Below, in pieces: positions 1-6,651 of a stretch of DNA of 24,775 nucleotides. The first letter of the stretch is position 1. Every line of letters starts with the position of its first letter. The stretch comes from a virus, in the IMG/VR virus record IMGVR_UViG_3300025785_000731, positions 1 through 24,775 of that record. One strand, written 5' to 3'. The translations under genes were made by a program, and so were the position numbers. Below the pieces are notes generated by a model. The model saw nothing but the letters and a program-made list of their open reading frames with translations, ran no database searches and was not told where the DNA came from.

Positions 1-99
1 AACGGTGTTGAAGTTGATAGAGTATATCAAGACAATAAAGTTAAGATTGATTGGTTCAAACTTAATGTAGGTATAGCACAGGACCCATACTATGAATGA
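1..99 (+). CDS. C-terminal end of an unidentified protein (cut by window edge)
   Basis: The first frame is open from base 1 to a TGA at 97-99 and encodes 32 residues ending ...WFKLNVGIAQDPYYE. The next gene starts at 92, so the two overlap by 8 bases, which is the same tight coupling seen across the window. The fragment is too short to assign a family. It is polar, with no membrane segment. Confidence 0.55.
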   Translation, partial: NGVEVDRVYQDNKVKIDWFKLNVGIAQDPYYE

Positions 100-292
100 G
101 CGGATTAGAGAACTTGCCCTCGAGGCTGGTATAGGATTTACACTTTGGGACGATAGTGGCAGAGAAATGATAGACAACTATACTCCAGAAGAATACTTGG
201 AAAAGTTCGCCGAGTTGATTGTGAAGGAATGTGCCGGATTGTGTTCTGATCCTAAGAATATATTAGAGCATTTTGGATACATCAAGGATTGA
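92..292 (+). CDS. Small conserved phage protein (KFAELIVKEC family)
   Basis: This 66-residue protein has an N-terminal MNERIRELALEAG helix followed by LEKFAELIVKECAGLC and a C-terminal EHFGYIKD. The same layout (RFAELIVRECALLC ... LQHFG) appears in the gene at 2050-2241, so the two are paralogs. Short proteins of this type recur in many copies in marine myophages as far as I remember, and their function is not known. The two Cys at the end of the conserved helix could bind a metal or form a dimer, but that is inference. Its TGA stop lies inside the -35 box of the promoter at 289-317. Confidence 0.75.
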   Translation: MNERIRELALEAGIGFTLWDDSGREMIDNYTPEEYLEKFAELIVKECAGLCSDPKNILEHFGYIKD

Positions 293-317
293 CAAGAATA
301 AATAGATGTGCTATTAT
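289..317 (+). promoter_or_regulatory. Strong sigma70-type promoter for the AAA+ ATPase operon
   Basis: The -35 box TTGACA is at 289-294 and the -10 box TATTAT at 312-317, with exactly 17 bases between them. The -10 is preceded by TGC, giving an extended -10 (TGnTATTAT). The predicted transcript start is near 324, about 78 bases before the ATG at 402. The -35 contains the TGA stop of the upstream gene. The same architecture recurs at 15073-15101 on the other strand. Confidence 0.8.
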
Positions 318-323
318 ATGCGT

Positions 324-360
324 GTGGGTTAGATGTCTAGGCATCTAAAAGAAAACCTAC
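324..360 (+). promoter_or_regulatory. 5'-UTR hairpin / dyad upstream of the AAA+ ATPase gene
   Basis: The predicted leader RNA begins with a foldable element. GUGGGUU (324-330) pairs with AACCUAC (354-360, one G-U). Inside it AGAUGU (331-336) pairs with GCAUCU (341-346, one U-G) around a CUAG loop, leaving a short A-rich bulge at 347-353. As DNA, 330-347 is an almost perfect 18-bp palindrome and could instead be an operator. GGTTAGAT occurs at 327-334 and again at 366-373. There is no U-run after the stem, so it does not look like a terminator. Confidence 0.5.
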
Positions 361-401
361 TAAATGGTTAGATTTGTCAAGACAATTCAGAAAGGAACTA
401 T

Positions 402-1238
402 ATGACAACTGAAACTCTCATTACAAATCCCGTTGTTCAACGGGTGGTTGATAAATTTGATACTGTATACAAAATGACAGGATCATTTATTGACAACAAA
501 GATAGTGCTATCAAAGGACTATTAATTTCTGGTGATGCCGGTACCGGCAAGACCCACTGGGTGCGTAAAGCATTTGCAGACAGGAACGCACAACCGGACG
601 CAGAATATATCAAAGGTGGCTCAATTTCAGCCGCGGCCTTATATGTTAAACTGTATCAAAATCGTGCCAAACATCGTGTTCTCATCTTAGACGACTGTGA
701 CCTGATTCATCGTAGCGGTAGCGAAAAGCGTGATATTCTTGATATGATTAAAGGTGCCACTGAGCCATCAAGTCGTCCTCGCCAGATTAGTTGGGAACGA
801 GCACAACGAAATCCATTGATGATTGCATTAGATGTGCCTATGTCGTTTGAATATGACGGCACGGTAATTTGGATTACTAACGACACAATGGCAGATATTA
901 AGAAGGCCGCCAAACAGCACTACGATGCCTTGGTAAGTCGTTTTAATATTATTAAATGCTATTTCAACGATGACGAAAAGTTGTTATACACACTTCACCT
1001 TATCAAAGAAGTAGATATGCTCGGGGCCAATTGCGAAGCATTTGAGCAAGATGGTATTTGTGGGTACCCAGATGAAGTTCAAGCAGATGCACTGAAATAC
1101 ATCAACAAAAACTATAAAACTCTCACAGAGATTACTCCTCGTGTGGCTGTAAAACTTGCTGACTTGCGTCACCATTTCCCTAAAGATTGGGAGACATTAG
1201 CAGACAACCAAATTGGTAACTGGGGAGAAGGACAATGA
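402..1238 (+). CDS. AAA+ ATPase, function unknown
   Basis: This 278-residue protein has a clear AAA+ core: Walker A GDAGTGKT at 44-51, Walker B VLILDD at 93-98, a sensor-1 Asn160 in VIWITND, a likely arginine finger at Arg180 (ALVSRF) and a sensor-2-like TPR at 246-248. The region between Walker B and sensor 1 carries an insert (about 105-150) rich in Arg. The start is supported by an AAGGA ribosome site 7 bases upstream and by its own promoter. The ATGA overlap with the next gene implies coupled translation. The fold fits DnaA/DnaC/IstB-like loaders or clamp-loader-like ATPases, but no specific role can be read from the sequence. Confidence 0.85.
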   Translation: MTTETLITNPVVQRVVDKFDTVYKMTGSFIDNKDSAIKGLLISGDAGTGKTHWVRKAFADRNAQPDAEYIKGGSISAAALYVKLYQNRAKHRVLILDDCDLIHRSGSEKRDILDMIKGATEPSSRPRQISWERAQRNPLMIALDVPMSFEYDGTVIWITNDTMADIKKAAKQHYDALVSRFNIIKCYFNDDEKLLYTLHLIKEVDMLGANCEAFEQDGICGYPDEVQADALKYINKNYKTLTEITPRVAVKLADLRHHFPKDWETLADNQIGNWGEGQ

Positions 1239-1855
1239 GCTTGAAAAAAGACAATTGGGGCAACCAAGAACTTCCTGGCATCAGCAATGAAGAACTGTTA
1301 AGTGATGACTTTGCTAAACGAGTTCGCTATGCTGGTAATGGGGAGATCATAAAACTTCTTTTTCAAGATCCAACATTCAAAGAGCGTCATCAAAAGGCCA
1401 TTGAAAAGGCAATGGCAGAACGAGCCGATTCTCCCGAGTTCGAGGCTATTGTTGAAAAGATTCGTTTATCCAATATTGAGTATAGAAAACTCAATCCGTA
1501 CACCGAGGAAGAAAAGAAACGCATTGGTGATGCTATGCGTGGTAAAACTCTTGAGGAAATGCTTGGTACTGAAAGGGCCGCAGTTGGTCGTAAAAAAAGA
1601 AGGCAATCTCTAAGAGATCAACACGCCTCCGGGCAACGAAAAAATGTGGTTAAAAAGATTGTAGCAACTCGCAAGGCAAACGGATCATATGGTACAAGTA
1701 TGCTCGGTAAAACTCACAAAGAATCAACCAAAGAGATTCAAGGTCAGAAGGCAAGGATTAGACAAGAGTTAAAGCGTAAGTTAGGACTTGGAAAAAGTGA
1801 TAGTGTTCCAAAGGACCTGCTTGAAAAAGAATATAAGAAACAAGGATTACTATAA
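1235..1855 (+). CDS. Basic DNA-binding protein with NUMOD3-like repeats, no nuclease domain seen
   Basis: This 206-residue protein is Lys/Arg-rich. It has two segments resembling the NUMOD3-type modules found C-terminal in homing endonucleases: EEEKKRIGDAMRGKTLEEML... (about 91-126) and GTSMLGKTHKESTKEI... (about 153-178). The remaining C-terminus (180-206) ends in a helical KDLLEKEYKKQGLL. I see no GIY-YIG, HNH or LAGLIDADG signature in the N-terminal 90 residues. It overlaps the AAA+ gene by ATGA, so the two proteins are probably made together and may act together. It could be the remnant of a homing endonuclease or a domesticated DNA-binding partner of the ATPase; I cannot decide between these. 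Confidence 0.75.
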   Translation: MSLKKDNWGNQELPGISNEELLSDDFAKRVRYAGNGEIIKLLFQDPTFKERHQKAIEKAMAERADSPEFEAIVEKIRLSNIEYRKLNPYTEEEKKRIGDAMRGKTLEEMLGTERAAVGRKKRRQSLRDQHASGQRKNVVKKIVATRKANGSYGTSMLGKTHKESTKEIQGQKARIRQELKRKLGLGKSDSVPKDLLEKEYKKQGLL

Positions 1856-1858
1856 GTT

Positions 1859-2053
1859 ATGGGTAATAGAACCAAAAAACTTCAATCTCAAAATTGGTGT
1901 AGAAGTATGAAGAAACAACCATTATGGGAAGATGTCAAAAATGATAAATCAAATGAGACATTGGAAAGGTTAAGTGAAACTAACAAGTTGAATGACCTTC
2001 AATATAATATTAATAATACTCCTGATGGAATAATTAGGATTCTAAGAAAATGA
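1859..2053 (+). CDS. Small hypothetical protein
   Basis: This 64-residue Asn/Lys-rich protein sits between the NUMOD-like gene and the next small gene, which it overlaps by ATGA at 2050-2053. The first ATG has only a distant AAGGA (12 bases upstream). A second ATG at 1907 (MKKQPLWEDV) is an alternative start. The middle (NETLERLSETNKLNDLQYNI) looks helical. I do not recognise the family. Confidence 0.55.
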   Translation: MGNRTKKLQSQNWCRSMKKQPLWEDVKNDKSNETLERLSETNKLNDLQYNINNTPDGIIRILRK

Positions 2054-2241
2054 ACCTCACCCTTGCTCAGTTGGCCCATCGGGCTGGTATCACAGTAAAC
2101 GCAGAGATAGAAAGGTTCGCCGAGTTGATTGTGAGAGAATGTGCGTTATTGTGTGTCAGTCGTCCTGGGCCCGGGGATGATGCTAGAAGTAGAGAACATT
2201 GTAGTGAGCAGATTTTACAACATTTCGGAGTTGAAGAATGA
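2050..2241 (+). CDS. Small conserved phage protein, paralog of 92-292
   Basis: This 63-residue protein carries EIERFAELIVRECALLC followed by a short Gly/Pro insert and ends in LQHFGVEE. It shares the core helix and the final HFG with the 92-292 product, and a 20-base stretch at 2115-2134 is identical to 205-224. Both ends overlap neighbours by ATGA. Function unknown. Confidence 0.75.
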   Translation: MNLTLAQLAHRAGITVNAEIERFAELIVRECALLCVSRPGPGDDARSREHCSEQILQHFGVEE

Positions 2242-2471
2242 TATTCTCTGTAAGCGAAACGCCTTGGGTCACTTTGCGTAAAGGTGATCCAAGTTTTCAA
2301 CTACAAGGATCTTTCACTTTAGCCAACCGTGCTGGTATTGAAATTACCAGCCAGTGTCCTAGAGAGTATGCTAGTATCATTGCACAGGCTTATGAACGTG
2401 GCTGGATCAAAATGGTGGCTGTTGTACCCAAAGACGATCCAACCTATATGTGGGAGACATTACGGCAATGA
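2238..2471 (+). CDS. Small hypothetical protein
   Basis: This 77-residue soluble protein begins MIFSVSETPWVTLRKG and contains REYASIIAQAYERGWIKMVAVVP, which looks like a helix followed by a strand. It is coupled by ATGA overlaps to both neighbours (2238-2241 and 2468-2471). It has no membrane segment and no recognisable motif. Confidence 0.7.
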   Translation: MIFSVSETPWVTLRKGDPSFQLQGSFTLANRAGIEITSQCPREYASIIAQAYERGWIKMVAVVPKDDPTYMWETLRQ

Positions 2472-2683
2472 AAATATCAGCTGACGGAGTTGAAGGTGTA
2501 TTAATTTGGTGTGCCGATGGGCAGTACCGATTTAGAGTATATACTGATACCTTTGAATTTACCGATTACGACTTGCTTCATTCAGATTTATCTGTTACAA
2601 TAACAGACAAGACCGCAACCTTTTACTCAGATGAGCATGGCGATAGATTGGATCACAGCCCCACAACCTTAGGAATTAAATAA
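2468..2683 (+). CDS. Small hypothetical protein, beta-rich
   Basis: I place the start at the ATG at 2468 (MKISADGVEG), which overlaps the upstream stop as ATGA. An in-frame ATG at 2450 would give six more residues but a larger overlap. The 71-residue product has alternating strands (VLIWCADGQYRFRVYTDTFEFTDYD ... TDKTATFYSD). It is soluble and of unknown family. Its TAA stop overlaps the next ATG (TAATG). Confidence 0.65.
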   Translation: MKISADGVEGVLIWCADGQYRFRVYTDTFEFTDYDLLHSDLSVTITDKTATFYSDEHGDRLDHSPTTLGIK

Positions 2684-2979
2684 TGGAATTTCAAGACCCA
2701 ACCAAACTAAAACCCAAAGCTGCACGTGAATTGGCACTGAAGTTACAGGTGCGTATGCTTCGGCTAGAAAATACCTTGGACGATCTTATGCGAAGTGTAG
2801 AAATTGCACAGTACACCAAACAATATCAGGCCACTGAAGTGTTTGTGCGTGATGCCGAAGAACTGTTACGGGACCGCATCACGTTGCCCGAGCTCAATCA
2901 AGCAGATACCAAATTCAAGATCATTGAAGGTGAGCTCAGTCAATCAACTATAGACGCTATCAAAGAAAAGAATGCTTAA
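2683..2979 (+). CDS. Small hypothetical helical protein
   Basis: This 98-residue charged protein is mostly helical: an N-terminal KAARELALKLQVRMLRLENTLDDLMRSVEIA stretch with heptad-like Leu spacing, then EVFVRDAEELLRDRI. It could be a short coiled-coil scaffold or regulator. The start overlaps the upstream stop as TAATG, and the end overlaps the next gene by 8 bases. Not recognised. Confidence 0.7.
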   Translation: MEFQDPTKLKPKAARELALKLQVRMLRLENTLDDLMRSVEIAQYTKQYQATEVFVRDAEELLRDRITLPELNQADTKFKIIEGELSQSTIDAIKEKNA

Positions 2980-3259
2980 ACACGGAGAAGCCAATCCATT
3001 GGCCGTTTTTGGACTAAGAGAACTGTCCTACTGCCCACCACATTTTACCGCAGTGGATTTTGATCTAGTGGCCAGTCCCAAGATCATCAGTGATTGGATT
3101 TGGACCAATTTGACTGGTCGGTTTTGGTACGGCGATTGGTATTATAAAGATGCCGACGGCCACGTGCAAATGCAAAAAAGAGCCGCTTTTGAAATAGCCG
3201 GCGAAGCCAGTATGTTTGCTTTAATTTTGGATCAAATTAACCAACACGATTTTGGTTAA
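2972..3259 (+). CDS. Small conserved hypothetical protein, Trp-rich
   Basis: This 95-residue protein has an aromatic middle section (ISDWIWTNLTGRFWYGDWYYKDADG) and a C-terminal helix EIAGEASMFALILDQINQ. It has no membrane segment long enough to be confident and no catalytic motif. The short N-terminal overlap with the previous gene supports it being the last member of this chain of small genes before a 62-base gap. Confidence 0.7.
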   Translation: MLKHGEANPLAVFGLRELSYCPPHFTAVDFDLVASPKIISDWIWTNLTGRFWYGDWYYKDADGHVQMQKRAAFEIAGEASMFALILDQINQHDFG

Positions 3260-3321
3260 GAAAAATTTTTTATGGTCTGTTACAGATCGTAAATATATGC
3301 ATAGTTTATTACGGAGACACT

Positions 3322-3624
3322 ATGCAAGAAAATACAACAGTAGAACAGACTACAGAAGACACAGTAGCAACAACCCCAGCTGGTCCACAGCTCACACTTC
3401 AGGATTTATTGTTGTGTGCTCAAGTTATTCAACTTACCACACAGCGTGGTGCTTTTAAAGCCGAAGAACTCAGCCAAGTTGGCGGACTATTTGATCGCTT
3501 GACCACATTCTTATCAGCCAGTGGAGCATTAACTGCTGCATCTTCGGCTCCATCAAGTGATGAAACTATTAGCAGTACTGCCACAGAATCAGCTGAATCA
3601 GCTGAAGATGCTGCTGCAGAATAA
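3322..3624 (+). CDS. Small conserved phage protein with acidic/Ser tail
   Basis: This 100-residue protein has a conserved centre, LQDLLLCAQVIQLTTQRGAF followed by KAEELSQVGGLFDRLTTFL (about 26-64). It is flanked by low-complexity Thr/Glu and Ser/Ala/Glu-rich tails. A core of this kind (RGAF...EEL..VG..YD) occurs in T4-like marine phages as I remember it, with no assigned role. A GGAG ribosome site 5 bases before the ATG decides the start. The upstream gap holds an 11-bp palindrome, TCTGT-T-ACAGA, at 3276-3286, which may be an operator. Confidence 0.75.
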   Translation: MQENTTVEQTTEDTVATTPAGPQLTLQDLLLCAQVIQLTTQRGAFKAEELSQVGGLFDRLTTFLSASGALTAASSAPSSDETISSTATESAESAEDAAAE

Positions 3625-3639
3625 TAAAGGAAAATCAAA

Positions 3640-4338
3640 ATGATTAAGCACGTTGGTAAACACAACAACAGAAAAATAGTATTACTATGGCGCAAGGTCC
3701 CAAATGAAGACCATATGGGCCTAGTAGCATACAGCGACACATTGCCACGTATGATCCACGACGAAGTTATGAAAGCATTGGAAAGCCCAATTGGTCAAAA
3801 TGCCACTGACTTCAGCGATGTGCTGTTCCGTACAGTAATGGCCGATGGTCGTAATGCACTTGACGTACTACACAAAGAAGGTTTTATCAAGAAAGTGCCT
3901 ACCAGCCAAATCTTAATCACTCCTACTGCCAAATCAAGTGTGCGCCTAGATGAATTAAACAGCATCTTGGACGAAATGAGCAAAGGTGAGCAAGCTGTCA
4001 AACGCCTAGCTGATCTAGACAAAGAAGCAGGTATGCAGACCAAGAAAGTTCGTCAAGGTCGCGAAGTTGGTATGCCTCCAAACAACACCAGTGTTAGTCG
4101 TACTAACCTAGACGTTGAAGCAACCAACAATGCCGCTGCATACATCAAAGGTGTGTTAAGTGACGATGATCTAGCTGCACAAAGACTAAGTCAAGCTGAA
4201 CAAATGAAAGCACAGGCTGCTCAGTTAATTGCTGAAGCAAAAAGATTAGAAGCCGAAGCATCCACACTGAAACCTGCTAAAAATGCCAAAACAACAAGAG
4301 CCAAAAAAGCCACGCCAGCCAAAAAGCAAGCGGCTTAA
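3640..4338 (+). CDS. Conserved T4-like marine phage protein with coiled coil and Lys/Ala tail
   Basis: This 232-residue protein begins MIKHVGKHNNRKIVLLWRKV, a conserved opening I associate with marine T4-like phages, and contains SDTLPRMIHDEVMKALESPIGQ. Residues about 175-210 form an Ala/Glu/Lys coiled coil. The last 22 residues are a Lys/Ala/Thr/Pro tail reminiscent of histone H1-like tails and could contact nucleic acid. AAGGA lies 9 bases upstream. The tail-coding DNA is also the start of the next gene in another frame (56-base overlap). Function not known to me. Confidence 0.8.
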   Translation: MIKHVGKHNNRKIVLLWRKVPNEDHMGLVAYSDTLPRMIHDEVMKALESPIGQNATDFSDVLFRTVMADGRNALDVLHKEGFIKKVPTSQILITPTAKSSVRLDELNSILDEMSKGEQAVKRLADLDKEAGMQTKKVRQGREVGMPPNNTSVSRTNLDVEATNNAAAYIKGVLSDDDLAAQRLSQAEQMKAQAAQLIAEAKRLEAEASTLKPAKNAKTTRAKKATPAKKQAA

Positions 4339-4630
4339 TTTAAATAGAAAAGACCAGTGGGAAAAGCTCATTAAAGAAATTAACAAAGAGCAAGTACCCA
4401 TTGGTGTGTTACGCTACATCACAGTTAACCTCAAAGACGGTACCAGTGTCGATGTCAACATTGCAGAAATGATTGACGAAGGTGCCGAACCTGAATTTGT
4501 AGAACAACTGATCAATAAAAAATTACACGACCTTGATGACATTATTCAAGACGTTGATTTTCATATCAGTGTAGATAGCGTAGCCAAGTTTATACAACCC
4601 ATCACCGATCAACTCTTAAAAGATTTATGA
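4283..4630 (+). CDS. Conserved phage hypothetical protein, start buried in the upstream gene
   Basis: This 115-residue protein has a basic N-terminus (about 1-25, Lys/Pro-rich), then KRLNLNRKDQWEKLIKEI, a predicted strand pair VLRYITVNLKDGTSVDVNI, and an acidic helical C-terminus (KLHDLDDIIQDVDFHISVDSVAKFI). I recall a similar family in marine T4-like phages. The only ATG is 56 bases inside the previous gene, in the +1 frame, with no good ribosome site, so it probably depends on coupling to the upstream translation. It ends by overlapping the DHFR start (4627-4630). Confidence 0.75.
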   Translation: MPKQQEPKKPRQPKSKRLNLNRKDQWEKLIKEINKEQVPIGVLRYITVNLKDGTSVDVNIAEMIDEGAEPEFVEQLINKKLHDLDDIIQDVDFHISVDSVAKFIQPITDQLLKDL

Positions 4631-5127
4631 TTAATGCCATATTTGCCGTTGACTTCAACGGCGGTATGGGGTTCAACGGTACATTGCCGTGGCCTCATAA
4701 CGCTGAAGATTTAGCCAACTTTCAACGAATAACTGACGGACACGTAGTAGTATGCGGCCGCAATACTTGGGATGATGCCAAGATGCCCAAGCCCCTGCCA
4801 GGTCGTACAGTTTACGTGTTTACACACAAGCCAGTACTACACGCAAGTCCTGTCAGTGGTGACATCAAAGAACGACTGTTAGAACTTGAAAGTCGTCACC
4901 CGGATAAAACTGTGTTTGTGATCGGTGGCGCGGCATTGCTGGAACAAGCACACGATTTGTTTGACAGAATTTATGCCACACATATCAAAGGATCTTATCG
5001 TGCTGATACCAGAATAAATTTAAAAGAAATGCTGACTGGGTTTGTTCCAGTACGTGCTCAAGTCAGTAAGGATTTTCAATCGGTATTCACAATCTATGAT
5101 CCCATCTTTAAACGAGCAAAAACCTAA
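4627..5127 (+). CDS. Dihydrofolate reductase
   Basis: This 166-residue enzyme reduces dihydrofolate to tetrahydrofolate with NADPH, regenerating the cofactor oxidised by thymidylate synthase. Visible landmarks are the Met20-type loop NGGMGFNGTLPW (11-22), the catalytic Asp28 in NAEDLANF, VVVCGRNTW (40-48, NADPH site), PGRTVYVFT (58-66) and VFVIGGAALL (second nucleotide-binding Gly pair). The length matches bacterial and T4 enzymes. It is translationally coupled to the gene before (ATGA) and lies two genes upstream of ThyA. T4 frd is the functional counterpart; orthology is not tested. Confidence 0.93.
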   Translation: MINAIFAVDFNGGMGFNGTLPWPHNAEDLANFQRITDGHVVVCGRNTWDDAKMPKPLPGRTVYVFTHKPVLHASPVSGDIKERLLELESRHPDKTVFVIGGAALLEQAHDLFDRIYATHIKGSYRADTRINLKEMLTGFVPVRAQVSKDFQSVFTIYDPIFKRAKT

Positions 5128-5878
5128 AATATTTGTAGCCGGCCTTAGTTGGGCCATGGGCGAATGGCACGGAGCAGAAGTCATACACGGTGGTATACAA
5201 CAATACTTTACCGAAGCTGGCTATCAAGTTGTTAACTCGGCCAAGCCACGCACATATCATCAAAAAATAAACCAAATCTTAGATCAAAAATTAGCTGAAT
5301 CCTATCAGCCCGGTGACGTAATACTGTGGATACAAGCCGATCCCTTGACAGATCTTATTACACTTGAAAAAATAGAAACAGGTACATTAAAGTCTCACGA
5401 GAATGTGGTATTGCCAAAATTCTCACAATGCATACAACAAGCCGGCGGATTAAAAAATCTAGTTGTTGAGCAACAACAAAAAATTTATTCTCAGCTGAAT
5501 CAAACTGCACAACAGTACAATACTCAAATATACTGTATAGGCGGTACTTTCAACATCAACCAAGACGTAATGGCAGAATTTAAAAATTTAGTCAGCATAG
5601 TACCTTCTTGGATATACTTACTGGTAGGGCACTTTAGCGAGCACAGTCGTTGCCAAAATCAAACCTTTGGTGTGGTACACACGTGGGATCAAGACATTAT
5701 TGATTTTTCAATTTTTGATCGTGAGCTGGGCAAGCGTATATTGGCCGAAGCTGAAGAATTGATCGATAATCTCAAGCTGTTTCGTGAGGATCCGTTTCGG
5801 CCTGACGGCATACATCCGAACCAAGCAGCACATCGAGTGTTGTTTGATTATCTAACGGAAAAATTAAATTTACTTTAA
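5096..5878 (+). CDS. SGNH-hydrolase-like protein, sub-family A, copy 1
   Basis: This protein has 260 residues if started at the ATG at 5096, 32 bases inside the DHFR gene. The reading frame is open further upstream (ATG at 5042), but the homologous copy at 5881 begins just before PKIFVGGGSW, which supports 5096. Landmarks are KIFVAGLSWAMGEW (11-24, block-I-like Ser), ILWIQADPLTDLI (block-III position) and DGIHPNQAAHRVLFDYL near the C-terminus (block V Asp/His). There is no signal peptide, so it should act in the cytoplasm. The paralog follows 2 bases later. It may be an esterase or acetyltransferase of a sugar; the substrate cannot be read. Confidence 0.75.
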   Translation: MIPSLNEQKPKIFVAGLSWAMGEWHGAEVIHGGIQQYFTEAGYQVVNSAKPRTYHQKINQILDQKLAESYQPGDVILWIQADPLTDLITLEKIETGTLKSHENVVLPKFSQCIQQAGGLKNLVVEQQQKIYSQLNQTAQQYNTQIYCIGGTFNINQDVMAEFKNLVSIVPSWIYLLVGHFSEHSRCQNQTFGVVHTWDQDIIDFSIFDRELGKRILAEAEELIDNLKLFREDPFRPDGIHPNQAAHRVLFDYLTEKLNLL

Positions 5879-5880
5879 CA

Positions 5881-6651
5881 ATGCAAAATAAACCTAAAAT
5901 TTTTGTAGGCGGCGGCAGTTGGGCTCGAGGCGAATGGGAAAACGGTAAACCCCGTGTGTTGCATCGTGGATTGGCACAATACTTCGAAGAATACGGATAT
6001 CAAGTGATAGAAGCCAGCCTGGCTCGCAGTTGGCATCAACGATCTATTGTTTCTTTAGAAAGACATATGGAACAACACCACACCGCCGGCGACGTTGTTT
6101 TTTATTTTTTAGCTGATCCGTTGTTGGATATTGTTATGCCGGCCTTGCTTGCAGCACGTCTCCATCGCAATGCAACTGTCAAAAATCTCAAAGGGTTTGC
6201 CGACAAAATCAAAGAAGCTGGCGGAGTCATTGCACTATTACGACGCACACAAGATCAAATTTATCAACAGCTAAACGAAGTAGGCAAACGTTTTGACACC
6301 ACTATACATTGCATAGGTGGCAATTCCAATTTGAACACAAATCTATTTGGCCCATATCAACAGTTGAATCCGTTGGTACCAAGTTTGATGTATATGTTGG
6401 TAGGCCACCTGGACGAACACAAACACATCAATGATCCCGAATTTGTTATCAGTTATACCTGGGGTATTGACTACATTGATTTATCCGATTTTGACGCAGA
6501 CACAGCCAACCGTATTCGACAAGAGGTTGATTCACTACAAGACCATAGTCGTATTATGCAAGAACTTATATTTCATCCAGATGGCTTGCATCCTAACCGC
6601 AAAGGTCATAAAATACTATTTGACTACATAGTGAAACAATTAAATTTATGA
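5881..6651 (+). CDS. SGNH-hydrolase-like protein, sub-family A, copy 2
   Basis: This 256-residue protein is a diverged tandem paralog of the preceding gene. It has KIFVGGGSWARGEW (6-19), VFYFLADPLLDIV, IHCIGGNSNLN, LVGHLDEHKH and the block-V-like HPDGLHPNRKGHKILFDYI. Each of these has a counterpart in copy 1 (TFNIN, LVGHFSEHSR, DGIHPN). The canonical GDSL Ser motif is replaced by GGSW, so catalysis is likely but unproven. It ends in an ATGA overlap with thymidylate synthase, so the pair is wedged inside a dTMP synthesis operon. Confidence 0.75.
   Translation: MQNKPKIFVGGGSWARGEWENGKPRVLHRGLAQYFEEYGYQVIEASLARSWHQRSIVSLERHMEQHHTAGDVVFYFLADPLLDIVMPALLAARLHRNATVKNLKGFADKIKEAGGVIALLRRTQDQIYQQLNEVGKRFDTTIHCIGGNSNLNTNLFGPYQQLNPLVPSLMYMLVGHLDEHKHINDPEFVISYTWGIDYIDLSDFDADTANRIRQEVDSLQDHSRIMQELIFHPDGLHPNRKGHKILFDYIVKQLNL

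Noticed and set aside
374-385. TTGTC-AA-GACAA dyad in the AAA+ leader
   Set aside because: It is a short 5-bp dyad with a 2-base centre, too small to fold as RNA; the larger hairpin at 324-360 is the better candidate.
1235-1855. Complete homing endonuclease
   Set aside because: Only NUMOD-like DNA-binding segments are visible. No GIY-YIG, HNH or LAGLIDADG motif was found in the N-terminal part.
3252-3458. 68-residue open frame MVKKNFLWSVTDRK...
   Set aside because: It overlaps the well-supported 3322-3624 gene in another frame, has no ribosome site, and its sequence looks like a shadow translation.
4300-4312. A-run that could allow frameshifting from the 3640-4338 gene into the next gene
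   Set aside because: Entering the downstream frame needs a +1 shift, whereas the A-AAA-AAG type sequence there would favour -1 and is in the phase of the downstream gene. An independent start is simpler.
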